From Micromonospora sp. NBS 11-29 (lineage in GTDB: Bacteria > Actinomycetota > Actinomycetes > Mycobacteriales > Micromonosporaceae): a stretch of 43,173 bases of DNA. The notes under the pieces were generated by a model, which saw nothing but the letters and a program-made list of their open reading frames with translations, was not told the origin of the DNA and did not search any database. The translations under genes and the position numbers were made by a program. Position 1 is the first letter of the stretch. Each line of letters begins with the position of its first letter. The stretch covers positions 16,903-60,075 of the forward strand of contig NZ_NAPR01000003.1 of assembly GCF_002140155.1 (NCBI RefSeq). The letters are read 5' to 3'. Positions 25,723-33,534 of the stretch are shown piece by piece.

Positions 25723-27366
25723 TCAGCCGTGGTTCTTCCGGTACCGCTCGTACGCCTTGTTGACCAGATCGGTGTACGCCTGCGCGTTCTTGCCCTTCAG
25801 TTCGGTGACGTAGGCGTCCCACTCGCTCAGCGGGCGCTGGCCCAGGGCGAACTTGAGGGTGTTCTGCGTGACGTAGTCCTTCAGCGCCGTGGCCCACAGC
25901 GTGGTCTGCTCGCGCTCATCGTCGGTGAGCGGCGCGGGCGGCGGCGTCACCCAGGGCGCCGCCTGGCGGCCGTTCATCTCCCGCTGGAACTCCATCTCCT
26001 CGGGCGAGAAGAACGACTGCACCAGGTCCAGCTTGCCGCCGTAGGCGAACACGCCGTTGGCGAAGCCGAAGTCCTTCTGGAGGTGCTTGGTGCCCTTGGG
26101 GTTGAGCCCGACGATGTTCACGTCCGGGGCGAGCGTGCGCTTGCCAGCGCCGTCCCTGGTGTAGGTGGTGCCCTCGACGCCCCACTTGGCGAACTCCTGG
26201 CCGGCGTCGGAATACCAGAGCCAGTCGATGAACTGCATCATGGCCACGAAGTTTTTGCCCTCGCGGGCCTTGCTGGAGATCATCACGCCGTTCTCCAGGC
26301 GGCTCGCCGGGTTGACCGGGCCGGCCGGGCCGATCGGGAACATGATCTTTTTCAGCCGGGCGTTCGGGTTGATCTTCGCGATGTCCGGCCGGTAGTCGTT
26401 GACCAGGGTCTGCGCGTTGGTGCTGATCACGAACGACTTGCCGCTGGCGAGCTTCTGCCGGGCCTGGTCGTCGGTCTGGGTGAACGTCTCCGGGTCGAGC
26501 AGCCCCTCGGCGACCAGCTTGTGGAGGAACTCCACCACCTGCCGGTACTGCGGCGAGGCCGCGGTGAAGACGTACTTTCCGGCGCCGGAGTCCCAGCTCG
26601 TGGCGTGGTAGTTCCAGCCGGCGCCCCCGAGCCCGTACGACAGGGCGAGCATGTTCAGCAGGTTCCCGGCGGGGTTGGGCTTGCCGAACCGGTCGGAGAA
26701 CGGATAGACGTCCGGGTGGGCCGCCTTCATCGCCTTGAGCATGGCGTACACCTCGTCCCAGGTGGTCGGGGACGCGATGTTCAACTGCTCCAGGATGTCG
26801 GTGCGCACCGCCAGCGTGTACTCCTGCCACGGCTTCTCGTGCAGGCCGGGCAGCAGGTAGAACTTGCCGTCCTCCTGCCGCAGCGTGTCCATCTCCGGCC
26901 CGAGGTTCCACTTCTCGATCTTGTCCTTGAAGTGCGGCATCAGGTCGAGGTAGTCGCTGACCGGCAGGATGGCGCCGGAGGAGACGTACGCGTCCTCCTG
27001 CGGGTGGTAGGTCTTCGGAATGATCAGCGGGGCGTCGCCGGAACCGACGAGCACGCTGCGCTTCTGCTCGTAGTCGCTGAGCGGGACCGCGACCGGGTCC
27101 AGCTTGACGTTGGTCCGCTTCGCCAACTCCGACCAGAACAGCCACTCCGGCTTGAGCGGGTAGTTCGGGTGGTTGTTGTAGAGGATCGAGAAGGTGACCG
27201 GCGCGGTGGCGGTGAACTGGTCGCCGACGCCGTACTTCTCCATCGCGCCGTCGCGGTTGCGGTCGAGGTCCTTCTTGTCGGGGGTGTCGTCGCCGCAGCC
27301 GGCCAGCGAGACGACGGCGGCCGCGCCGGTGGCGAACAGCACCTGGCGGCGGGACATCTGGACCAT
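25723..27366 (-). CDS. Sugar (aldouronate-type) ABC transporter substrate-binding lipoprotein
   Basis: 547-aa extracytoplasmic binding protein. MSRRQVLFATGAAAVVSLAGC gives a Tat-like or Sec lipoprotein signal, with lipobox LAGC (Cys24). The large size and DKDL...KYGVGDQF start match the LplA/LipO group that works with LplB and YtcP permeases, known in Paenibacillus for aldouronate uptake. ATG 27366 follows GAGAGGAAG. More lysine-rich than its cytosolic neighbours, as usual for exported binding proteins. The neighbours GH39, GH67 and YesL point to methylglucuronoxylan fragments as ligand. Confidence 0.9.
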   Translation of the reverse strand: MVQMSRRQVLFATGAAAVVSLAGCGDDTPDKKDLDRNRDGAMEKYGVGDQFTATAPVTFSILYNNHPNYPLKPEWLFWSELAKRTNVKLDPVAVPLSDYEQKRSVLVGSGDAPLIIPKTYHPQEDAYVSSGAILPVSDYLDLMPHFKDKIEKWNLGPEMDTLRQEDGKFYLLPGLHEKPWQEYTLAVRTDILEQLNIASPTTWDEVYAMLKAMKAAHPDVYPFSDRFGKPNPAGNLLNMLALSYGLGGAGWNYHATSWDSGAGKYVFTAASPQYRQVVEFLHKLVAEGLLDPETFTQTDDQARQKLASGKSFVISTNAQTLVNDYRPDIAKINPNARLKKIMFPIGPAGPVNPASRLENGVMISSKAREGKNFVAMMQFIDWLWYSDAGQEFAKWGVEGTTYTRDGAGKRTLAPDVNIVGLNPKGTKHLQKDFGFANGVFAYGGKLDLVQSFFSPEEMEFQREMNGRQAAPWVTPPPAPLTDDEREQTTLWATALKDYVTQNTLKFALGQRPLSEWDAYVTELKGKNAQAYTDLVNKAYERYRKNHG

Positions 27367-27405
27367 GGGGCTTCCTCTCGGTGGTGGGTGGTGGCGCGGG
27401 CGCGG

Positions 27406-28302
27406 CTATCCCTTCACGGAGCCGAGCAGGATTCCGGAGACGAAGTAGCGCTGGATGAAGGGATAGACCGCGAGGATCGGCAGGACCGTGAGCACGATGG
27501 TCACGGACTGGATGGTCGCGGCGGACTGCACGACGTCGTCGGCGCCGAGGCCGCCGCCGGTCTGGGTGGCGTCGGTCGCGCCCACGATGAGGTTGCGCAG
27601 GTAGACCGTCACCGGGAGCAGGTCCTGCCGGTCCATGTAGAGGAACGCGGCGAACCAGGAGTTCCAGAACGACACGGCGTAGAACAGCACCATCGTGGCG
27701 ACCATCGCCTTGGACAGCGGCAGGACGACCCGCAGCAACGTCCCGTACGTGTCCAACCCGTCGACCGCGGCGGCCTCCTCCAACTCGACCGGCAGGCTCT
27801 CGAAGAACGCCTTCATGACCAGCAGGTTGAACACGTTGATGGCGTTGGGCAGCGCGATCGCCCAGACGGTGTTCTTCAGGCCCAGGCTGGTGACCAGGAC
27901 GTAGTTGGGGATCAGCCCGCCGGTGAAGAACATGGTGAACACCGCGATCCCCACCAGCGCGGTCCGGCCCCGCAGGTGCCGTTTCGACAGCACGTACGCG
28001 TAGCAGGTGGTCAGCACGATGGAGACGATCGTGGCGACGACCGTGTAGACGACGGTGTTGCGGTAGCTGGTCCAGAACGCCGGGTCGGACGTCACCACCC
28101 GGTACGCGGTGAGGTTGAACCCGCGCGGCACCAGGTTGACCTTCCCGGCGACGATGTACGCGTTGTCGCTGAGCGAGCGGGCCACGATGGTGAGGAACGG
28201 GTACACCGTCACCACCACCACGCCGGTCAGGACGACGGCGTTGACCGCCTGGAAGATCCGGTAGCCGCGGCTGGGCCGCACCCCGCGCGCCCGGGTGGTC
28301 AC
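27406..28302 (-). CDS. Carbohydrate ABC transporter permease (YtcP/MalG-type)
   Basis: 298-aa permease with six membrane segments. The EAA loop, which contacts the ATPase, is visible as LEEAAAVDGLDTYGTLLRVVLPL (EAAAVDGLD core). It ends in RYFVSGILLGSVKG, the typical YtcP tail. GTG 28302 overlaps the stop of the upstream permease as GTGA; GTG 28305 is equally possible. Pairs with the next permease to form the importer channel. Confidence 0.92.
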   Translation of the reverse strand: MTTRARGVRPSRGYRIFQAVNAVVLTGVVVVTVYPFLTIVARSLSDNAYIVAGKVNLVPRGFNLTAYRVVTSDPAFWTSYRNTVVYTVVATIVSIVLTTCYAYVLSKRHLRGRTALVGIAVFTMFFTGGLIPNYVLVTSLGLKNTVWAIALPNAINVFNLLVMKAFFESLPVELEEAAAVDGLDTYGTLLRVVLPLSKAMVATMVLFYAVSFWNSWFAAFLYMDRQDLLPVTVYLRNLIVGATDATQTGGGLGADDVVQSAATIQSVTIVLTVLPILAVYPFIQRYFVSGILLGSVKG

Positions 28303-29225
28303 CACAGGCTCGTTCCCACCGTGCGCCGGGAGATCGCGTTCGCCGACAGCACCAGCGTCAACCCGATCACGGCCTCGAACAGGCCGATCGCCGCGCCGTA
28401 GCTGAGGTTTCCGGAGACGATGCCCACCCGGTACAGATAGGTGGAGATCACGTCCGCGGTCGGATAGGTGAGCGGGTTGTAGAGCAGCAGGATCTTCTCG
28501 AAGCCGACGGCCATGAACGTGCCGATGTTGAGGATCAGCAGCGTCATCATGGTCGGCCGGATCCCGGGCAGCGTGACGTGCCAGGTCTGCCGCCACCGGT
28601 TGGCACCGTCGATCCGGGCCGCCTCGTACAGGTCACCGTCGATGGTGGTGAGCGCGGCGAGGTAGAGGATGGTGCCCCAGCCGACGGTCTGCCACACCTC
28701 GGACGAGACGTAGATCGACCGGAACCAGCCGGCCTCCTGGATGAACGGAACCGGCTCCGCGCCGACGGCGCCGATGAGCTGGTTCACCGTGCCGTCCACG
28801 GACACCAGTTGCATGACCATCGCGGCCACGATCACGATCGACAGGAAGTGCGGCAGGTAGGACACCGACTGCACGAACCGCTTGAGGACGCGGCTGCGGA
28901 CCTCGTTGAGCAGCAACGCGAGCACGATCGGCAGCGGGAAGCAGAACAGCAGCGTCAGCGCGCCCAGCACCAGGGTGTTGGTGAAGACGTCCCAGAACGT
29001 GGGGTCGGTGAAGAACAGCCGGAAGTAGCGCAGCCCGGTCCAGTACTCGCCGAAGATGCTGCCGCCGGGCTGGAAGCGCCGGAACGCGATCACGTTGCCC
29101 AGCATCGGCAGGTAGCGGAAGACCAGGAAGAACAGCAGCGGCAGGACGGCCAGTGAGTAGAGCTGCCAGTCCCGGCGCAGGGCCCGACGCCAGGGGCGGC
29201 GGCGTCCTGCGGTCTGGGTCGTCAT
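28299..29225 (-). CDS. Carbohydrate ABC transporter permease (LplB/MalF-type)
   Basis: 308-aa permease and first gene of the importer/xylan operon. Six hydrophobic segments; an LLFFLVFRYLPMLGNVIAF start and YEAARIDGANRWRQTWHVTLP (EAA loop, EAARIDGAN core) are standard for LplB. ATG 29225 is chosen; an in-frame GTG at 29270 would overlap the putative operator region and is less likely. No ATPase gene lies in the operon, so a shared MsiK-type ATPase must energise it. Confidence 0.92.
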   Translation of the reverse strand: MTTQTAGRRRPWRRALRRDWQLYSLAVLPLLFFLVFRYLPMLGNVIAFRRFQPGGSIFGEYWTGLRYFRLFFTDPTFWDVFTNTLVLGALTLLFCFPLPIVLALLLNEVRSRVLKRFVQSVSYLPHFLSIVIVAAMVMQLVSVDGTVNQLIGAVGAEPVPFIQEAGWFRSIYVSSEVWQTVGWGTILYLAALTTIDGDLYEAARIDGANRWRQTWHVTLPGIRPTMMTLLILNIGTFMAVGFEKILLLYNPLTYPTADVISTYLYRVGIVSGNLSYGAAIGLFEAVIGLTLVLSANAISRRTVGTSLW

Positions 29226-29252
29226 CCTCGCCCCCACCGTGGCCGTCGAAAA

Positions 29253-29283
29253 CTTCCGGTAACGCTCCACAAGCTTTCCGGAA
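29253..29283. promoter_or_regulatory. Direct repeats TTCCGGTAA / TTCCGGAAA in the divergent xylan promoter region
   Basis: TTCCGGTAA (29253-29261) and TTCCGGAAA (29275-29283) lie 22 bp apart, about two helical turns, on the same face. The second sits in the palindrome TTTCCGGAAA. They lie in an AT-rich 121-bp gap between the importer operon (leftward) and the CE7 esterase (rightward), where one regulator could control both sides. The flanking GAAAACTTCC and GCTTTCC bases recall xylan-regulator half-sites (GAAA-N-TTTC) of actinomycetes only loosely. Confidence 0.5.
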
Positions 29284-29346
29284 ATTTATGGTGATCGCTA
29301 GAACAATGTCAAGGAGATCGATGCACCATCCCGCCCTGGAGGATCC

Positions 29347-30327
29347 ATGCCCTTCGCCGACCTTCCTCTCGACCAGCTCCGGTGCTACCGGCCCGCCGTC
29401 GCCGAACCCGCCGACTTCGACCGGTTCTGGCGCACCACACTCGCCGCCGCGGCGGCCGCTCCGGTGCTCCTCGACGTCCGGCCCGAGCCCACCGACCTGC
29501 GGCTGGTGCAGTCGTGGGACGTGACGTACGCCGGCTTCGACGGCGAACCGGTGCGGGCCTGGTACACCCGCCCCACCGACGTGGCCGAGCCCCTGCCGGC
29601 GGTGGTGGAGTTCGCCGGCTACGGCCGCGGCCGGGGACTACCGGGTGAGCGGCTGACCTGGCCCGTCGCCGGCTACGCCCACCTGCTGATGGACAACCGG
29701 GGCCAGGGCGGGCTGTACGCCCCCGGCGACACCCCGGACCCGCACGGCGCGCCGGGCGGCCCGAGCCCCGCGACCCGGGGCATCCTGGATCCGGAGAGCT
29801 ACCACTACCGCCGCCTGATCACCGACGCGGTCCGCGCGGTCGACGCCGCCCGCGCCCTGCCCGGGGTCGACGCGACCCGCGTCGTCGCGGCGGGCAACAG
29901 CCAGGGCGGCGGGCTCGCCCTCGCGGTGGCCGGCCTCGTCGACGACCTCGCCGCGCTGCTGGTCACCGCACCGTTCCTGTGCCACATGGCGCGGGGCGTG
30001 GCCCTCTCCGACGCCTCACCGTACGGCGAGATCGCCCGCTACCTGGCGGTGCACCGGGAGGCGGAGGAGGCGGTGTGGCACACGCTCTCCCACGTCGACG
30101 GGGTCGCCTTCGCCCGCCGGGCGAGCGCCCCGGCGCACTTCGGGATCGGCCTGCGCGACGACGTGTGCCCGCCGAGCACCGGCTTCGCCGCCTACAACCA
30201 GTACGGCGCCGCGACCGGCCGGCCGGTCGACCGGCAGATGCACACCTACCCGTTCAACGGTCACGAGGGCGGCGAGGCGGTCCACGTCCGGCGTCAACTG
30301 AGCTGGCTGGACGCCCTCCTCACCTAG
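29347..30327 (+). CDS. CE7 acetyl-xylan esterase / cephalosporin-C deacetylase
   Basis: 326-aa alpha/beta hydrolase that removes acetyl groups from xylo-oligosaccharides. The nucleophile is in GNSQGGG (Ser185), the acid in LRDDVCPP (Asp271) and the base in NGHEGG (His306), all at positions expected for CE7. The RGQGG motif (residues 118-122) that shapes the oxyanion region is present. No signal peptide, so it acts inside on imported substrates, as the GH39 and GH67 enzymes do. ATG 29347 follows GGAGG. It diverges from the importer operon and converges with the SGNH gene, whose stop it overlaps by 8 bp. Confidence 0.94.
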   Translation: MPFADLPLDQLRCYRPAVAEPADFDRFWRTTLAAAAAAPVLLDVRPEPTDLRLVQSWDVTYAGFDGEPVRAWYTRPTDVAEPLPAVVEFAGYGRGRGLPGERLTWPVAGYAHLLMDNRGQGGLYAPGDTPDPHGAPGGPSPATRGILDPESYHYRRLITDAVRAVDAARALPGVDATRVVAAGNSQGGGLALAVAGLVDDLAALLVTAPFLCHMARGVALSDASPYGEIARYLAVHREAEEAVWHTLSHVDGVAFARRASAPAHFGIGLRDDVCPPSTGFAAYNQYGAATGRPVDRQMHTYPFNGHEGGEAVHVRRQLSWLDALLT

Positions 30328-31483
30328 AGCCGAACGGGCCGTCGGGGCCGAACGCCAGCGCGGCGAAGCGCTCGCCGATGCGGCGGTCCGCGACCGGGTC
30401 GGGGTGCAACTGGTCGGGCAGGGGCAGCTCGGCGAAGTCCGCCTCGCCGTAGAGCGCCAACCCGTCCAGGTAGTGCAGGTGCGGGTCCTCGGCGGCCCGC
30501 GCGGCCACGATCCGGGCCAGCTCGGCGCGGATCACCCGCAGGGTGAGCTTCCCGGCGGCCTGCTCGGCCGGGTCGCCGGTGGCCCGGAACTGCACCGTGC
30601 CGGTGCTGAAGTCGACGGCACCCGGGCCGGGCGTGTCCTCCTGGATCGGGCAGAGAATGGGCGACACGACCAGCAGTGGTGTGTCCGGGTGCCCGTCGCG
30701 CAGCGTGTCGAGGAAGCCGTGCACCGCCGGGGTGAACGCGCGCAGCCGCATCGCGTCGCTGTTCACCAGGTTGATGCCGATCTTCACGCTGATCAGGTCC
30801 GCCGGGGTGTCCCGCATCGCTCGCGCGGTGAACGGGTCGAGCAGCGCGCTGCCGCTGAACCCGAGGTTGACCAGCTCCACCCCGGCGAGACCGGCGGCGA
30901 CCGCCGGCCAGGTGCCGGTGGGGCTCTCCGCGTCCGAGCCGTGGCTGATCGAGCTGCCGTGGTGCAGCCACACCCGCCGGCCCCGGTCGCCGAGCGGTTC
31001 GACCGGCGCGTCGGTGCGCAACGCCACCAGCTCGGTGATCTCCCGCTGCGGCAGCCAGATCTCCACCTCCTTGTCGGTGGCGGGCAGGTCGGCGAAGCGG
31101 ACCGCGGCGACCGGCCCCAGCGCGGTGGTGGTCGCGCCGGTGGTCAGGTCGATGGTGAGCACCTTGCCGCCGCCGGCCGTGCCCTGCCCGGCGAGACGGC
31201 CGTCGACCAGCAGGTCGTAGCGGCCGTCCGGGCGCGGCGGCGCGCCCGGGTAGACCATCTTGGTGGCGAGCACGTCCAGCTCGACGGCGGTGGCCCGGGT
31301 GCGGAACACCAGCCGTACGCCCGAGGGCATCGCCTCCGCCGTCGCCACCTGCGGATCGGTGTTCTGCGCCCGGGCCCGCGCGGGCAGCCGGTGCGGCAGC
31401 ACCCCGTGCGCGGTGCGTTCCAGGTCGAGCGCGCCGCGCAGCAGGTCGGGGGTGATCGGGGTGGTGATCGAGGCGGACGTCAT
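30320..31483 (-). CDS. SGNH/GDSL-family hydrolase
   Basis: 387-aa esterase-like protein with an N-terminal beta-sandwich (about residues 1-160) and a C-terminal SGNH domain. The nucleophile block is HHGSSISHGSD, the block II glycine NLGFSGSA, block III KIGINLVNSD, and the catalytic Asp-His pair DQLHPDP. The layout recalls CE2-like carbohydrate esterases. No signal peptide. It lies 51 bp after the isomerase gene at the end of the Gfo/Idh-DUF993 operon, suggesting it removes an acyl group from the sugar handled there. The substrate is unknown. Confidence 0.85.
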   Translation of the reverse strand: MTSASITTPITPDLLRGALDLERTAHGVLPHRLPARARAQNTDPQVATAEAMPSGVRLVFRTRATAVELDVLATKMVYPGAPPRPDGRYDLLVDGRLAGQGTAGGGKVLTIDLTTGATTTALGPVAAVRFADLPATDKEVEIWLPQREITELVALRTDAPVEPLGDRGRRVWLHHGSSISHGSDAESPTGTWPAVAAGLAGVELVNLGFSGSALLDPFTARAMRDTPADLISVKIGINLVNSDAMRLRAFTPAVHGFLDTLRDGHPDTPLLVVSPILCPIQEDTPGPGAVDFSTGTVQFRATGDPAEQAAGKLTLRVIRAELARIVAARAAEDPHLHYLDGLALYGEADFAELPLPDQLHPDPVADRRIGERFAALAFGPDGPFGSR

Positions 31484-31534
31484 GATCCGATCCTGCCCCG
31501 GTCGTCGGCCCGGCGGCCACCCGATTCGCCGCCG

Positions 31535-32374
31535 TCAGTCGGCCAGCACCAGCTCGACGTAGCGGGCGACCATGGTGGCGAGGACGCGGTCCGGGTCGGT
31601 CGCCCACACCTCGGCGTTGAAGATCTCCACCTCGGTGTCGCCGGTGTAGCCGGCCGCCTCCACGGCGCGGCGCAGCGGCGGGAAGTCGATGTGCCCGTCG
31701 CCCATCATGCCGCGGCCGAGCAGCACGTCGGCCGGCAGCGGGGTGAGGAAGTCACAGACCTGGAAGCTGGCGATGCGGGCCCCGGCGCGGGCGATCTGCC
31801 GCCACACGTCCGGGTCCCACCAGACGTGGAACGCGTCCACCACGACGCCGACCTGCGCCACCGGGAACGCCTCGGCCAGGTCGAGCGCCTGCCCGAGCGT
31901 GGACAGCACCGCCCGGTCGACGCAGTACATCGGGTGCAGCGGCTCCAGCGCCAGGCGCACGCCGCGCTCGCCCGCGTACGGGGCCAGTTCGGCCAGCGCG
32001 TCGGCGACCCGTCGCCGCGCGCCGGGCAGGTCGCGGGAGCCGGGCGGCAGGCCGCCGACGACCAGCACCAGGCAGTCGGTGCCGAGACCGGCGGCCTCGT
32101 CGATGGCGCGTCGGTTGTCGGCCAGCGCCTCGGCCCGCCCGGCGTCGTCGGCGGCGGTGAGGAACCCGCCCCGGCACAGCGACGACACCCGCAGCCCGGC
32201 GTCGGCGACGAGCTTCGCCGCGGCCGGCACCCCGATCTCGGCGACCGGCTCGCGCCACAGCCCGATCGCCGGGATACCGGCCCGCACGCAACCGTCGACC
32301 GCCTCCCGCACCGACCAGCGCTCGGTGGTGCGCTGGTTGAGCGAGAGCTTCGCCAGCCGGGGGTCGGCGGTCAT
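31535..32374 (-). CDS. Sugar phosphate isomerase/epimerase family TIM barrel
   Basis: 279-aa TIM-barrel protein of the xylose-isomerase-like AP-endonuclease-2 superfamily. LALEPLHP (metal-binding Glu), VGVVVDAFHVWWDPD and FQVCDF are the usual strand-end ligands, and EVEIFNAEVW carries the final Glu. The family includes isomerases, epimerases and 3-keto-glycoside or C-glycoside lyases. The ATG overlaps the DUF993 stop (ATGA), so the two are translated together. Reaction unknown. Confidence 0.88.
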   Translation of the reverse strand: MTADPRLAKLSLNQRTTERWSVREAVDGCVRAGIPAIGLWREPVAEIGVPAAAKLVADAGLRVSSLCRGGFLTAADDAGRAEALADNRRAIDEAAGLGTDCLVLVVGGLPPGSRDLPGARRRVADALAELAPYAGERGVRLALEPLHPMYCVDRAVLSTLGQALDLAEAFPVAQVGVVVDAFHVWWDPDVWRQIARAGARIASFQVCDFLTPLPADVLLGRGMMGDGHIDFPPLRRAVEAAGYTGDTEVEIFNAEVWATDPDRVLATMVARYVELVLAD

Positions 32375-33534
32375 CCGGTCACCCCCGCCACGGCCAGGTA
32401 GCCGCGCATCCGGTCGGCCGCCAGCTCCGGGTCGAGCAGCAGCCCGGCGGCGTCGGCCAGCCGGAACGCCTCGACCAGGTGCGGGACGCTGCGCCCGCCG
32501 TGCAGGCCGCCGACCATGGTGAAGCCGGGTTGCCGCCCGTTGAGCCAGGACAGGAACGCGATGCCGGTCTTGTAGTACGGCGTCGGCGGGGCGAACAGGT
32601 GCCGGGACAGCGGCACGGTCGGGTCGAGGACCGCCCGGAATCCGGCCGGGTCGCCGTCGTCGAGCCGGCGCAGCGCCGCCGACGCGGCCGGGGCGATGGC
32701 CGCGAACGCGCCGAGCAGCGCGTGGCTGGACCGGGTGCCGTCGCCGGCGATCAGCTCCGGGTAGTGGTAGTCGTCGCCGGTGTAGACCTTCACGGTCGGC
32801 GGCAGCAGCTCACGCAGCCGCACCTCCCGTCTAGCGTCCAGCAGGGAGACCTTCACCCCGTCGATCACGTCGGCGTGGGCGTGCACCAGCGCGACGAACG
32901 TGGTGGTGGCCTCGTCCAGGTCGGTCGAGCCCCAGTAGCCCGCCAGCGCCGGGTCGAACATGTCGCCGAGCCAGTGCAGCACCACCGGCGCGTCGGCGGA
33001 CCGCAGCACCCGGTCGTAGACGCGCCGGTAGTCGTCGGCTCCGGCGGCGAGCGCGGCGAGCTGCCGGCTGGCCATCACCACCGCGACCGCGCCGCACCCC
33101 TGCACGAACGCGACCTGCTCGGCGTACGCGGCGGCGACCTCGTCGAGCGTGTCGGGCACGCCGGTGAGCTGGTCGGTGGCCGCCCCGGCGACGATGCGCC
33201 CACCGCAGGCGGCGGCCTCGGCGGCGCTGCGCCGGATCAGCTCCCGGGTGGCCGCCCAGTCCAGCCCCATGCCGCGCTGCGCGGTGTCCATCGCCTCGGC
33301 CACACCGAGCCCCCAGGACCAGAGGTCGCGCCGTACCGCGAGCGTGGCGTCCCAGTCCAGCCGCGCCGGAGCGCCGGGGGCGTTGTCCGCGTGCGGGTCG
33401 GCGACGACGTGCGCCGCCGCGTACGCGATCCGGCTGGTCGGTGGCGCGGACGGCCGCTGCCATCCGGCCGGCTCGCGCAGGGTCAGCGCCTCGGTGCCGC
33501 CGCCCGGGACGGGCAGGGTGATCCGTGCGGTCAC
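32371..33534 (-). CDS. DUF993 family protein (aldolase-like barrel)
   Basis: 387-aa DUF993 protein, distantly related to dihydrodipicolinate synthase/N-acetylneuraminate lyase barrels. Seen in the sequence: RIVAGAATDQLTG, APVVLHWLGDMFDP, GVKVSLLDARREV with a lysine in the barrel position expected for a Schiff base (inference), and VKVYTGDDYHYPEL. The family has no established reaction to my knowledge. GTG 33534 overlaps the oxidoreductase stop as GTGA and its own stop overlaps the isomerase start as ATGA, so it is locked in a three-gene cassette. Confidence 0.85.
   Translation of the reverse strand: MTARITLPVPGGGTEALTLREPAGWQRPSAPPTSRIAYAAAHVVADPHADNAPGAPARLDWDATLAVRRDLWSWGLGVAEAMDTAQRGMGLDWAATRELIRRSAAEAAACGGRIVAGAATDQLTGVPDTLDEVAAAYAEQVAFVQGCGAVAVVMASRQLAALAAGADDYRRVYDRVLRSADAPVVLHWLGDMFDPALAGYWGSTDLDEATTTFVALVHAHADVIDGVKVSLLDARREVRLRELLPPTVKVYTGDDYHYPELIAGDGTRSSHALLGAFAAIAPAASAALRRLDDGDPAGFRAVLDPTVPLSRHLFAPPTPYYKTGIAFLSWLNGRQPGFTMVGGLHGGRSVPHLVEAFRLADAAGLLLDPELAADRMRGYLAVAGVTG

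Noticed and set aside
27240-27300. EF-hand/dockerin-like DxNxDG sequence near the N-terminus of the binding protein
   Set aside because: Single copy only and located in the linker after the lipobox, where this binding-protein family commonly has a similar KYGVG region; not evidence of a cellulosome dockerin.
24286-28401. A 1371-codon open frame on the plus strand
   Set aside because: It lies antisense to GH39, the binding protein and a permease, all of which have clear families and active-site residues; its composition is the G/V/R/Q-rich pattern of an antisense shadow in high-GC DNA.
30404-32401. A 665-codon plus-strand open frame over the SGNH and isomerase genes
   Set aside because: Shadow of two genes with recognisable motifs on the other strand; low-complexity G/V/R composition.
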